Assembly: GCF_932526225.1 (NCBI RefSeq)
Contig: NC_064039.1
Location: forward strand, 17,600,639 to 17,664,638
Length of the DNA stretch: 64,000 nt
Reading direction: 5' to 3'
Source: Nematostella vectensis
Lineage: Eukaryota > Cnidaria > Anthozoa > Actiniaria > Edwardsiidae
Position numbers and translations under genes: made by a program. The number at the start of each line of letters is the position of its first letter. Positions within the stretch are counted from its first letter, which is position 1. The notes beneath the pieces are model-generated. The model ran no database searches, was not told the origin of the DNA, and saw only the letters and a list, made by a program, of their open reading frames with translations. Below are positions 33,475 to 43,975 of this stretch, piece by piece.

Positions 33475-33545
33475 TGGCGCGATAGCTCAGTGGTACGGGC
33501 TTCGCTTCTCAAACAAGAGGACCGGGGTTCGAATCCACGTCAGAT
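33475..33545 (+). ncRNA. tRNA-like element, type B, inverted unit
   Basis: Boxes A (TAGCTCAGTGG) and B are exact. The T-arm pairs at four of five positions. T6 follows at about 33557. Confidence 0.6.
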
Positions 33546-33845
33546 CAACTTGGGATTTTTTCAGGGGTGTAAAGACAAGGACGTTAAGGGGACGTTAAGA
33601 TAAGTGAGTTTGTGGGTGAGTTGACAGGTGTACAGGGTAACAAGAGTTGGTCAAAGGGTACTAGGTTTCAAGGGATGGTAATAAGGGTCAATGATATCAA
33701 GAACTAGGTCATAGGGGTGCAAGTTAAGAATGAGTGGTTACACAAGGGTAGAGGGTATCAAAGGCTTGGTCTTGGAGGTGCAGGGTTTTAGGGGATGGTT
33801 CAAACAGGCACAGGGTTTCAAGAGCTAGGTAATATGGGTACATAC

Positions 33846-34018
33846 TAATAATGAATAATAATTAATAGTAATAATTAACAATAATTAATAGTAATAATAA
33901 CAATAATAACAATAATAACAATAATAATAATAACAATAATAATAATAACAATAATAATAATAATAATAATAATAATTAATAATAATAATAATTAATAATA
34001 ATAATAATTAATAATAAT

Positions 34019-34100
<82 letters not shown>

Positions 34101-36467
34101 TAATTAATAATAATTAATAATAATTAAAAATAATAAAAATAATAAAAATAATTAATAATAATCAATAATAATTAAAAATAATAAAAATAATAATAATTAA
34201 TAATAATAATTAATAATAATAATTAATAATAATAATTAATAATAATAATTAATAATAATAATTAATAATAATAATTAATAATAATAATTAATAATAATTA
34301 ATAATAATAATTAATAATAATAATCAATGATGATGATGATTGATGATGATTGATGATGATGATGATTGATGATGATGATTAATGATTATTGATTAATGAT
34401 GATTGATGATGATTGATGATAATGATGATGATGATGATGATGATTAATGATTATTGATTAATGATGATTGATGATGATTGATGATGGTTGATGATGATTG
34501 ATGTTGATTGATGATATATAATGATAAATGATGATGATTGATGATAAATAATGATAAATGATGATGATTGATGATAAATAATGATAAATGATGATCATTG
34601 ATGATAAATAATGATAAATGATGATGATTGATGATAAATAATGATAAATGATGATGATTGATCATAAATAATGATAAATGACAATGATTGATGATAAATA
34701 ATTATTAATGATGATAAATGATGATAAATGATGATAAATAATGATTAATGACGATAAATTATGATGAATAATGATTAATTATGATAAATAATGATTAATG
34801 ATGATAAATAATGATTAATGATGATAAATAATGATTAATGATAATAAATAATGATAAATAATGATAAATAATGATAAATAATGATAAATAATGATAAATA
34901 ATGATTAATGATGATTAATGATGATTAATGATGATTAATGATGATTAATGATGATTAATGATGATTAATGATGATTAATGATGATAAATGATGATAAATA
35001 ATGATAAATGATGATAAATGATGATTAATGATGATAAATAATGATAAATAATGATAAATAATGATAAATAATGATTAATATTGATTAATAATGATTAATA
35101 ATGATTAATAATGATTAATAATGATTAATAATGATTAATAATGAAAAAACAATTAATAATGATTAACAATAATTAATAATAATAATTAATAAATAAAAAA
35201 ATTTAATAATGATTAATAATGATTAAAAATAATTAATAATAATTAATGATTAATAAAAATTAATGATTTATAATAATTAATAATAATTAATAAAGATTAA
35301 TAATGATTAATAATAATTAGTAATAATTAGTAATAATTAATAATAATTAGTAATAATTATTAATAATTAATAATAATCAATAATAATTAGTAATAATTAG
35401 TAATATTTAATAATAATTAATAATGATTAATAATAATTAATGATTACTTATAATTAATAATTAATAAATAATACTAATTTATAATAATTAATAATAATAT
35501 ATAATAATTAATAATTAATAACAAATAATAATAAAAAATAATAATAATAATAATAATAATAAATAATAACAATTAATAATAATAAATAATAAATAACAAT
35601 TAATAATAATAAATAATAAATAACCATTAATAATTAATAATATTTAATAATTAATAATAATTAATAATAATTACTGAAATTTGATAATTAATAATAAATA
35701 ATAATCAATAAAAATTGATAAATGATAATAATTGATAATGTATAATAATGAATAAGAATGAATAATAATGAATAATAATTCCTAATAATTATTAATTAGT
35801 AATAAATAATAATAAATAGTAAGAATAATTAATAGTAATTGAATATAAATTAAGAGTAATATATATTTATTAAGAATTAGTAACAATAATAATAATTAAA
35901 CAATAACTAAAAGTGATAATTGTAATAAAAAAGTAATAAATCATAATTGATAATAATAATAATAATAATAATAATTAATTATCAATAATAGTAATTAATA
36001 ATAATTATTAATAATAATAATTAATAATTAATAATAATAACAAAAGTAATTGATAATATTGAATAATAGTTAATAATCAATAATAATTAATATTAATTAA
36101 TAATAATTAACAAACAATAATTAATAATCAATATTCAATAATCAATGATTAATAATCAATAATTAATTTAATAAATAATAATATATAATTAATAATACTT
36201 AGTAATTAATAATAATTAATAATAATGAATGATAATTAATAATAATAAATAAAAATTGATAATAATTGATAATGAATAATAATAAATAATAATTAATAAC
36301 AATTAATAATAAATATTAATTAATAATATTTAATTAAAATAATTAATAATAATTAATATTAATTAAATATTTAATTATTAAGAATTTATAATAATAATAA
36401 TATATAATAATATATAAACATTAATTAAAAGTAATAATTGGTTAATAATAATCATTAATTAATAATA
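33846..36467. repeat. (AAT)n and ATGATAAATG-type AT array
   Basis: Plain (AAT)n/(AATAATTAAT) runs up to about 34320, then TGATGATGAT- and ATAATGATAAATG-type repeats up to about 35160, then irregular AAT/TTAATAATTA to the end. No gene is visible. Confidence 0.9.
34510..34690. repeat. 30-bp tandem minisatellite
   Basis: About six units that combine ATGATAAATGATGATGATTG and ATGATAAATA, with single-base variants. The 30-bp period keeps a minus-strand frame open (decapeptide repeat rich in His and Leu), but this is not evidence of a gene. Confidence 0.8.
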
Positions 36468-36677
36468 ACTTGGCTGTAACTAGCCTATACCCCTGAGTAC
36501 CCTACCCTAACTAAGTTACACCCTTATTACTTGGCTGTAACTACCCTATACCCCTGAGCACCCTACCCTAACTAAGCTACATCCCTATGACACCTAATCA
36601 CATAACTACGCTTTACCCATGTATGACTAAGCGCTTACCAACTTGCACCCCTGTGACCCTACCGTTTATATCCTATA
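36468..36677 (-). repeat. C-rich satellite remnant before virus-like copy C
   Basis: Reverse complement of the G-rich minisatellite and of the sequence just downstream of type A elements (contains AAGCGCTTACCAACTTGCAC). It stops at about 36677, where virus-like coding sequence starts. Confidence 0.8.
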
Positions 36678-37003
36678 CATCAAGAACGTCCGCGTTACAA
36701 ACGACTACGCCCAACGGATTTCTTGAGGGAGGCGAAGAGGAGGTTCGTCAGTGGCAGCGGAGCGCCTAGTGTCCGCCCCGAGTCGTTCTATGGCGATAAC
36801 AAGTTTGCTCTGTGGATCGACCTTCGAACGACGGACGACAGTGCTATACATGGAGGCGGTCTCTGACACTGACCCGCGACGGTGTGCATCTCGAGATAAA
36901 ACGCACGGCAAGCGGCATGGGTACCGTAAACTGTCACGTGTTTGTGGTGGCCGACGCAGAAATGAAGCTAATTAACGGACAGCTAGAGTCCATACAATAC
37001 TGA
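36678..37003 (+). pseudogene. Capsid-like protein, 3' fragment (copy C)
   Basis: Matches the 3' part of the capsid-like gene of copies A and B. The reading frame changes at least twice. The last piece ends in a stop at 37001-37003, just before the ATPase-like fragment, the same spacing as in copies A and B. The assignment to a Maverick/Polinton-type double-jelly-roll major capsid protein rests on remembered family resemblance and gene order, not on a search. Base composition is near 50% GC, unlike the AT arrays around it. Confidence 0.4.
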
Positions 37004-37128
37004 GCATCCCATTGAACGCTCTCATCGTGTGCCCAACGTCATGCGGGAAGACCCGATTCATAGTGGACTGGCTGCGCGGCACATTCTGAGGCAATTTTGA
37101 TTACATCGTACGCCCTACCTTTGTCTAC
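37004..37128 (+). pseudogene. Packaging-ATPase-like N-terminal fragment (copy C)
   Basis: Encodes a hydrophobic strand and a Walker A-like loop (CPTSCGKT), then a stop in the next conserved stretch. It ends abruptly at CTACAAAAAACAGCTGCGG, where sequence from the tail of the unknown-ORF family takes over, so it is a recombination product. Confidence 0.45.
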
Positions 37129-37590
37129 AAAAAACAGCTGCGGTCGTTTGATGGCTTTAGCCGTCGTGGCGTTACACGTAGCAAGTCATGTGAACACCAA
37201 CGGCACTAACACGTGTTGTCGACACGAGGTAGCAGTCGCGGACTCACCAGATTGCGAGTCTGAAATCCCAATCCCCAATCCCACTTCTTCAGCAACCAAA
37301 TAGTCGCATCACAAATGGGAACCTCATGGAATTATTAGTGCACAGCATCTCGCGCAACCTGACTAACAAACTGCTTATTAACTGCACGCTTTCGGGTTTA
37401 GTTGAGAGAATCACGAGCACCGAACCACCCGCGACCCGACCTCTCGCGGGTTTCTAGAAGCGAGAACGTTTGAAGGCTTGCCTAAGGAGAGGCATTGCGT
37501 GCGATTTACGATATCGCAGCAATAGTCACGTGACTCCGTACTACTAGTCATCGATAAACTTGACCCCAAACGAACATTGAGAACTACTCT
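37129..37590 (+). pseudogene. Mosaic of misplaced virus-like pieces (copy C)
   Basis: In order: the tail of the 916-bp-repeat ORF (to about 37304), part of the following gene (about 37317-37430), and the region upstream of the capsid-like gene with its first codons (about 37431-37590). In copies A and B these pieces lie kilobases apart and in a different order. The mosaic interrupts the ATPase-like gene. A minus-strand ORF over 37411-37824 runs across several joins and is not a gene. Confidence 0.6.
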
Positions 37591-37947
37591 CAACCTGTCA
37601 ATGTCTACAACAAAACATACGAAGGCTTCGGCGAGGGCGACGATCTTCTGTTTATCGTCACACCTGAGGTGGGTCAGATCGACATACTGCTGGGGTTTGT
37701 CTCCGCTGTCTTCGAAAGACGTTAAGAGGCGCTCTGACCAGCTCGTTAACTTGGCGTTCAGCTCGCGCCATAAGTATAAGTCTTCTACACCCCTAACAAG
37801 GCGGACATGAAAGCTATCCTGCATATCTACGGCGCGGAGCTCTCAGAAGAGAGGATAAAAGAGTGCATGAAGGCCCTCAAGACAAAAAAGTTCTCGAAGT
37901 TAGAGTTTTGCTTGCGTCAGCTTATACTCGCTCTAGTTGAACGGTAA
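37591..37947 (+). pseudogene. Packaging-ATPase-like middle and C-terminal part (copy C)
   Basis: Resumes the ATPase-like frame where the mosaic ends. The frame breaks near 37715 and again near 37790. The last piece, which encodes a lysine-rich helix, ends at a stop at 37945-37947. Confidence 0.45.
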
Positions 37948-38006
37948 GCGCAGTAAACCAACGCCCACGAAAACGCATTGATCACACTTGACGACGCACG
38001 TGTACC

Positions 38007-38486
38007 ATGATGAGCGACAAATACTTTGAGAGTCTTCTTGTGGAGGGCGCCGCAGATATCGAGTCATTGAAATGCTTGACGCAGCCAGCTACCGGAGGTA
38101 AGCAAACTGAGATAGCAGACGCGAGGGAGAAACTCGCAATTCTCGAAGCCTCGGGGAATTCGAGAGAGATGGTAGGCAAGGCGACGTCAAACAAACGTCA
38201 AACAACGCATGAGCGCCGAGGAGGTGAGAAAGTACGAGAAGCGATACGAGACCGCTCTAGCCAGCCTGACTACATAAGCCCTGGCAGACAGACGCTACCG
38301 ATAGACAGAGTGATCGATCTTCACAATTACCTCGTGTCTGACTACATCATCACCAACAAGCTCCGCACATTGTGCGGAAGCCTGTCTCTACGCTGCGGTC
38401 GTTTGATGGCTTTAGCCGTCGTGGCGTTACACGTAGCACGTCATGTGAACACCAACGTCACTGAACGAGGTGTCAACACGAGGTAG
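38007..38486 (+). pseudogene. Unknown ORF of the 916-bp repeat, repeat 1 of copy C
   Basis: Starts MMSDKYFESL. The first 59 or so codons are conserved in all repeats and rich in Glu, Ala and Lys. After a frameshift relative to the better frame (which would continue with an MSAEEVRKYEKR-type helix) the ORF continues in a less protein-like frame. It stops at 38486, earlier than the copies in A and B. I do not recognise the family. By position next to the ATPase it may be a minor virion or accessory protein. Confidence 0.4.
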
Positions 38487-38539
38487 CAGTCGCGGAATCA
38501 CCAGATTGCGAGTCTGCAATCCCAGTCCCCAATCCCACT

Positions 38540-38862
38540 TCTTCAGCAACCAAATAGTCGCATCTGTTTACCGTCACACCTGAGGTGGGTCAGATCGACA
38601 TATGCTGAGGTTTGTCTCCGCTGTCTTCGAAAGACGTTAAGAGGCGCTCTGACCAGCTCGTTAACTTGGTGTTCAGCGCGCGCCATGGGTATAAGTCTCC
38701 TTCACCCCTAGCAAGGCGGACATGAAAGCAATCCTGCATAACTACGGCGCGGAGCTCTCAGAAGAGAGGATGAAAGAGTACATGAAGGCCCTCAAGACGA
38801 AAAGTTCTCAAAGTTAGAATTTTGCTTGCGTCACCCTTATACTCGCTCTAGTTGAACGGTAA
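38540..38862 (+). pseudogene. ATPase-like C-terminal half, repeated (copy C)
   Basis: Second copy of the ATPase tail. It joins the preceding ORF end at GCATCTGTTTACCGTC and is part of the 916-bp tandem duplication. Frames are broken. Confidence 0.45.
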
Positions 38863-38921
38863 GCGCAATAAACCACCGCCAACGAAAACGCATTGATCAC
38901 ACTTGACGACGCACGTGTACC

Positions 38922-39471
38922 ATGATGAGCGACGAATACTTTGAGAGTCTTCTCGAGCGGGGCGCCGCAGATATCGAGTCATTAGAATGCTTGACGCAGT
39001 CAGCTACCGGAGGTAAGCAAACTGAGATAGCAGAGGCGAGGGAGAAACTCGCGATTCTCGTAGCCTCGGGGAAGTCGAGAGAGATGGTAAGTCCGTGACT
39101 CACGACGACGTCAAACAACGCATGAGCGCCGAGGAGGTGAGAAAGTACGAGAAGCGATACGAGACCGCTCTAGTCAGCCTGACTAAATAAGCCCTGGCAG
39201 ACAGACGCTGCCGATAGACAGTGTGATCGATCTTCACAATTACCTCGTGTCTGACTACATCATCACCAACGAGCTCCACACATTGTGCGGAAGCCTGTCT
39301 CTAAGCTGCGGTCATTTGATGGCTTTAGCCGTCGTGGCGTTACAGGTAGCACGTCATGTGAACACCAACGGCACTGACACGCGGTGTCAACACGAGGTAG
39401 CAGTCGCGGACTCACCAGATTGCGAGTCTGCAATCCCAGTCCCCAATCCCACTTCTTCAGCAACCAAATAG
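38922..39471 (+). pseudogene. Unknown ORF of the 916-bp repeat, repeat 2 of copy C
   Basis: The N-terminal part is open. At about 39085 it keeps a form with GTGACTCACGACGACGTC, also seen in the last repeat of copies A and B, and an in-frame stop follows. The tail frame is open again from 39223 to 39471. Confidence 0.4.
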
Positions 39472-39664
39472 TCGCATCACAAATGGGAACCGCATGGAAT
39501 TATTAGTGCATAGCATCTCGCGCAACCTGACTAACAAACTGCTCTTTAACCTGCACGTACGCTTTCGGCGTTAGTTGAGAGAATTACGAGCACCGAACCA
39601 CCCGCGACCCGTCCTATTCACCCTGGACAAGTCGAAGCTATAAGGCGCTTGACAAAGTGGAACC
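39472..39664 (+). pseudogene. 5' part of the hairpin-containing gene (copy C)
   Basis: Matches about 46050-46250 of copy A, then stops at GAACCGAACGAAGG. Satellite of the G-rich arm follows, so the hairpin itself is absent from copy C. Confidence 0.45.
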
Positions 39665-39779
39665 GAACGAAGGATGGAGGTGGAAGGTTTTAGGGGATGG
39701 TTCAAACAGGTTCAGGGATTCAAGAGCTAGGTACTAAGGGTACATTATAATAATTAATAATAATAATAAATAAAAATAA
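39665..39779. repeat. G-rich arm remnant and short (AAT)n
   Basis: G-rich arm (GGTTTTAGGGGATGGTTCAA) followed by about 40 bp of AAT/TTA repeat, into which the piggyBac-like element is placed. Confidence 0.8.
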
Positions 39780-40787
39780 TTAACCCATTGACTCCTGGCT
39801 TTTTTGGAGCTGAATTTACAAAAAACAGACTGAAAACAGATACCTCCCCCCCTATTCTGAGTTTTATACAGCCCGTCAAAGTCAAACACAGCTGCACCTA
39901 GTCAGCGGTATCCAAGCTTTCCAACAGTGCTTTGCGGTCCCCACTTTTAATCCCTCGTCGATGTGCTGAAGCCAGCACAAGTTGATGGTTGCTTGTATTT
40001 TTCATCAAAAATACAGCTATGAGCATATTAGGGGAGTGTCTCAGGACATCATGAAGTCTTTTGGGGCATAATTGAGTGCTTTGCTTATGGATATTTGCAA
40101 GCAAAGGTGGATTCATGATGATTTTTTCTTGTTTGGCTTTGCCCGGATGAGAAAATAATTTTCTAATGAATCACCACAGCTCTCCTAAATGCTGTCTTTT
40201 CTGAAACCAAATTGATTCCAAAATTGTTTACACTGCTATTCTGGGTCTGTATGGCCTGGAATTGATTCGTTTGGCTTCGGGGTGAAAAGACTTATAAAAA
40301 ACCATCTGACTTTGGGGAGAGGAGTGTTGAGTGGCCCTCCCCTCGTGAATTTTCCCCTGTATCTCCCAGAATGCTTTGCAATACGTAAACATATTTTCGT
40401 GGTTGTACAATCCTTCAAGGAATGGGCATTGTGTTTTGAGGCCAAGGAAATGTACCTGGAGGATCAGAATAAAGGTATCTATTTGTGTCTTGAGCTGTGT
40501 TTGCTGATCTCTCTCCCTTGTGTGGTATTTTGAGCGTTTTATTGAGAGGGGTGATTCTGCTTTTCTCTCCTTGTTCGATTTGAGATTTGTCAAAGAACCT
40601 GTGCTATTATTTGGCTTAAGAGTAGATGCCAACACCTTGGTTGGATGCATATCTGCAAGACCATTTATCCCTTAGACTGATGCCTGAGTATCTTCATCTT
40701 GTTGTGTTTATTTTGAATTTATGAATTTTTTGGGTTGTGGGTACTTCCCAAAGCCGGTACAGGCCGGTTCAGGGGTCAATGTGTTTA
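39780..40787. mobile_element. piggyBac-like non-autonomous element, copy 1
   Basis: The left end is TTAA followed by CCCATTGACTCCTG. The right end, on the other strand, reads CACATTGACCCCTG, which matches 12 of 14 bases. A TTAA target duplication and ends starting with C are typical of piggyBac transposons. Here the right TTAA is changed to TTTACC. The interior (about 1 kb) has ORFs up to 140 codons on the minus strand and 83 on the plus strand. Neither resembles a DDD transposase that I recognise, so it is probably a MITE-like deletion derivative. Confidence 0.6.
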
Positions 40788-41301
40788 CCAACACACCCCA
40801 AAAATCATGCTTGCCTCACTGCCTGAGAACAATGCATTTTTCGCAAGCTTAGGTGCATACAACAGTGTAGGCAAATTCTGCTTGATATACAAACAAGCCT
40901 CCTTTAAGTTATGGCTGATATTCTAACAGATAATTCTTATGTTAAAACCATTAGGGAAAACACAGGGAGCCCAAATTCTATGAAAATATTTGCCTTTATA
41001 AATTCAAAGCAGCAGTGTCAACCCACTTTTGGTACTTTTCCTGTATATTCACCGTCAAAGTAATCTTATCACAAAACCTTGCCTGGATCTGATGTTTTCT
41101 TGGGCATTTTTTTCTAAAAAAGCTATGCATATCATCCCTATCAATGAGTCCAGTCATGTCCAAGTAAAAAAAATTCTATTTTCTAGGTTAAAGATATTCA
41201 CTTGCTAGAAATGGCATATATGTGATCCAATCCACTGGTGTATGTCACAGCACAAGTCTAAAAAGGTCTAGTTATTTTGATTAAAATCTAGGGGTGGTTG
41301 A
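40788..41301. other. Single-copy-looking spacer between two piggyBac-like copies
   Basis: About 0.5 kb of moderately AT-rich sequence with no ORF of note, no repeat match inside the window and no visible RNA gene. The duplication unit 39780-41301 is 1522 bp, so this spacer may have been carried with copy 1 from another locus. Confidence 0.5.
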
Positions 41302-42309
41302 TTAACCCATTGACTCCTGGCTTTTTTGGAGCTGAATTTACAAAAAACAGACTGAAAACAGATACCTCCCCCCCTATTCTGAGTTTTATACAGCCCGTCA
41401 AAGTCAAACACAGCTGCACCTAGTCAGCGGTATCCAAGCTTTCCAACAGTGCTTTGCGGTCCCCACTTTTAATCCCTCGTCGATGTGCTGAAGCCAGCAC
41501 AAGTTGATGGTTGCTTGTATTTTTCATCAAAAATACAGCTATGAGCATATTAGGGGAGTGTCTCAGGACATCATGAAGTCTTTTGGGGCATAATTGAGTG
41601 CTTTGCTTATGGATATTTGCAAGCAAAGGTGGATTCATGATGATTTTTTCTTGTTTGGCTTTGCCCGGATGAGAAAATAATTTTCTAATGAATCACCACA
41701 GCTCTCCTAAATGCTGTCTTTTCTGAAACCAAATTGATTCCAAAATTGTTTACACTGCTATTCTGGGTCTGTATGGCCTGGAATTGATTCGTTTGGCTTC
41801 GGGGTGAAAAGACTTATAAAAAACCATCTGACTTTGGGGAGAGGAGTGTTGAGTGGCCCTCCCCTCGTGAATTTTCCCCTGTATCTCCCAGAATGCTTTG
41901 CAATACGTAAACATATTTTCGTGGTTGTACAATCCTTCAAGGAATGGGCATTGTGTTTTGAGGCCAAGGAAATGTACCTGGAGGATCAGAATAAAGGTAT
42001 CTATTTGTGTCTTGAGCTGTGTTTGCTGATCTCTCTCCCTTGTGTGGTATTTTGAGCGTTTTATTGAGAGGGGTGATTCTGCTTTTCTCTCCTTGTTCGA
42101 TTTGAGATTTGTCAAAGAACCTGTGCTATTATTTGGCTTAAGAGTAGATGCCAACACCTTGGTTGGATACATATCTGCAAGACCATTTATCCCTTAGACT
42201 GATGCCTGAGTATCTTCATCTTGATGTGTTTATTTTGAATTTATGAATTTTTTTGGTTGTGGGTACTTCCCAAAGCCGGTACAGGCCGGTTCAGGGGTCA
42301 ATGTGTTAA
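41302..42309. mobile_element. piggyBac-like non-autonomous element, copy 2
   Basis: Intact by structure: TTAA (41302-41305), left inverted repeat, interior nearly identical to copy 1, right inverted repeat, TTAA (42306-42309). The right side abuts (AAT)n. The same minus-strand 140-codon and plus-strand 83-codon ORFs are present, with no recognised product. Confidence 0.65.
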
Positions 42310-42366
42310 TAATAATAATTATTAATAATCATTCAAATATATATGTATATGTATATATATATGTAT
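42310..42366. repeat. AAT and (TATATG)n simple repeat
   Basis: A short AAT run followed by alternating TA/TATATG. It separates the piggyBac-like element from virus-like copy A and is repeated at 53488-53548. Confidence 0.8.
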
Positions 42367-42685
42367 ACTGGGAAGCGAGTGGTATATGGCACCAGCGCTA
42401 ACGTCGCTATTTGCCATGTTTGTCATGTCGCAACGAGGTCAGCTCTAATACGAGGCGAACAGGCTTGCCCTTAAAGTCCATCCGTCTACCGCAGTCATCC
42501 CTGATCCATCTTTGGATACTGGAGACATACTCAAAGGAAGATGCTGCGACACAAAGACGACTTTCTTGTTTGGTCTCTCGCGGGTTTCTAGGAAAGCGAG
42601 AACGTTTGAAGGCTTGCCTAAGGAGAGGCATTGCGTGCGATTTACGATATCGCAGCAATAGTCACGTGACTCCGTACTACTAGGA
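42367..42685. other. Region upstream of capsid-like gene (copy A)
   Basis: GC-richer sequence with ORFs open on both strands (42411-42683 plus, 42407-42658 minus, and a longer minus ORF 42445-42936 that overlaps the capsid-like gene). Part of it is also kept in copy C. I cannot tell which strand, if any, was coding. The capsid-like ATG at 42686 follows the ACTACTAGGA motif closely. Confidence 0.35.
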
Positions 42686-43003
42686 ATGTCAGTCATCGAT
42701 AAACTTGACCCCCAACGAACATTGAGAACTCCTCTCAACCCGTTGACGGCTTCTTCCAGCGAGACGCTATATGTGGCGATCCCAAAAGGCGTCACGCTCG
42801 TGCCTGGCTCCTTGAGGGTCGGTTTCAATCTCTCCATCTCAGGCCAAGCAAATAATACCGTCGTGAACAACGTCGGCCGAAATCTCGTGAGCCGCCTGAA
42901 AATCACGTTTGCAGGAGAAACGCTCCAGGACACCAACCGCTACGATGTCTTCAAGACTTATGAGGAGCTTTACCTGTGCAAGATCGATTGGAGCAGGGCA
43001 TAA
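42686..43003 (+). pseudogene. Capsid-like protein, N-terminal piece (copy A)
   Basis: The open frame of 105 codons starts MSVIDKLDPQ and holds beta-strand-like stretches typical of jelly-roll proteins. The frame ends at a stop at 43001-43003. Homologous sequence continues in other frames. Full-length Maverick-type capsid proteins are several times longer, so this is a truncated piece. Assignment to the double-jelly-roll capsid family is from remembered resemblance and from the neighbouring ATPase-like gene. It is not proven. Confidence 0.4.
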
Positions 43004-43224
43004 AGTCAGAAAACATGCGCAAGCTTCGCTCCAGGGCTGGCGATAAAGCGACTAGACGCCAAGGAGAAAGCTCTAAACGCCGCCCACGGGAGTAGTACAC
43101 ATCCCGCTAGACCATTCTCCGCTGACGACGGCGTCCTGTACCTAAGGGCGCTCTCCGAGGACGACAACCTCGCCCGGTCTGCAGCTGCCGCCTACCAAAA
43201 CGACACAACGTTCTTCAAAAGCAA
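43004..43224 (+). pseudogene. Capsid-like protein, middle part with frame breaks (copy A)
   Basis: Coding-like sequence that needs at least two frame changes. The longest frame, through the AKEKALNAAHG stretch, ends in TGA at about 43208. Compared with a family-length gene much of the middle also seems deleted. Confidence 0.35.
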
Positions 43225-43453
43225 GTGAACCTCCACAAGAACTTCGTGATTTGCAAAGGGACAGACAGCATAATCAACGAGAGTGTCAACCTGCCGCGAA
43301 GGTCTATGAGTGGTTTGCTGCTCCTCTTTGTGAATCCATACACGGCAGGGGCTTGCGATTCTGAGTACAGATACAGTAAACTGTCACGTGTTGGTGGTGG
43401 CCGACACCCAAATGAAGCTTATGAACGGACAGTTAAAGTCCATACAATACTGA
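43225..43453 (+). pseudogene. Capsid-like protein, C-terminal part with 264-bp deletion (copy A)
   Basis: Open frame from 43225 (MNLHKNFVICKG). At about 43361 it is joined directly to sequence that in copy B lies 264 bp further on. The frame then crosses the capsid stop region out of frame and runs into the ATPase-like frame, which gives a chimeric ORF of 156 codons (43225-43695). The natural capsid stop would be at 43451-43453. The chimera is a by-product of deletion. Confidence 0.45.
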
Positions 43454-43916
43454 GCATCCCATTTAACGCTCTCATCGTGTGCCCAACGTCATGCGGGAAG
43501 ACCCGATTCATAGTGGACCGGCTGCACGGCACTTTCTTAGGCAAGTTTGACTACATCGTACGCCCTACCTTTGTCTACAACAAAACATACGAAGGCTTCG
43601 GCGAGGGCGACGATCTTCTGTTTATCGTCAAACCTGAGGTGGGTCAGATCGACATACTGCTGAGGTTTGTCTCCGCTGTCTACGAAAAACGTTAAGAATC
43701 GCTTTGACCAGCTCGTTAACTTGGCGTTCAGCTCGCGCCATAAGTATAAGTCTTCTACACCCTAACAAGGCGGACATGAAAGCTATCCTGCATATCTACG
43801 GCGCGGAGCTCTCAGAAGAGAGGATAAAAGAGTGCATGAAGGCCCTCAAGACGAAAAAGTTCTCGAAGTTAGAGTTTTGCTTTTGTCAGCTTATACTCGC
43901 TCTAGTTGAACGGTAA
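43454..43916 (+). pseudogene. Packaging-ATPase-like protein, frameshifted (copy A)
   Basis: The first frame (43454-43695) holds a hydrophobic strand plus Walker A-like loop NALIVCPTSCGKTRF. This resembles FtsK/HerA-type genome-packaging ATPases of Maverick-like elements and large DNA viruses. The Walker A first glycine is cysteine. A stop at 43693-43695 is followed by a frame change and another near 43763. The last frame ends at 43914-43916 with a lysine-rich helical tail. The part that should hold Walker B between these pieces is missing or unrecognisable. The fragment is much shorter than a working ATPase. Confidence 0.45.
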
Positions 43917-43975
43917 GCGCAGTAAACCAACGCCCACGAAAACGCATTGATCACATTTGACGACGCACGTGTACC

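Larger units (their letters stand above)
33188..33845. repeat. Composite satellite unit in opposite orientation
   Basis: From left to right: C-rich flank, type A on the minus strand (33316-33384), spacer with CCTTATAAGG, type B on the plus strand (33475-33545), and G-rich arm ending GGTAATATGGGTACATAC. This is the reverse complement of the units at 1-31 kb, so the array changes orientation across the AT array. Confidence 0.9.

Noticed and set aside
34444-34665. Minus-strand ORF with a His/Leu decapeptide repeat
   Set aside because: A 30-bp repeat keeps the frame open. Low complexity, no start context and no neighbours.
37411-37824. 137-codon minus-strand ORF in copy C
   Set aside because: It spans at least two rearrangement joins between unrelated pieces, so it cannot be an ancestral gene.
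40228-40650. 140-codon minus-strand ORF in the piggyBac-like element (also at 41750 and 52928)
   Set aside because: Conserved only as part of the duplicated element. No transposase motif was seen, and a plus-strand ORF overlaps it. Kept as unknown, not called a gene.
42445-42936. 163-codon minus-strand ORF over the capsid-like start (also at 53623)
   Set aside because: Most of it is antisense to the capsid-like frame, and GC-rich antisense frames are often open. I could not support it over the plus-strand reading.
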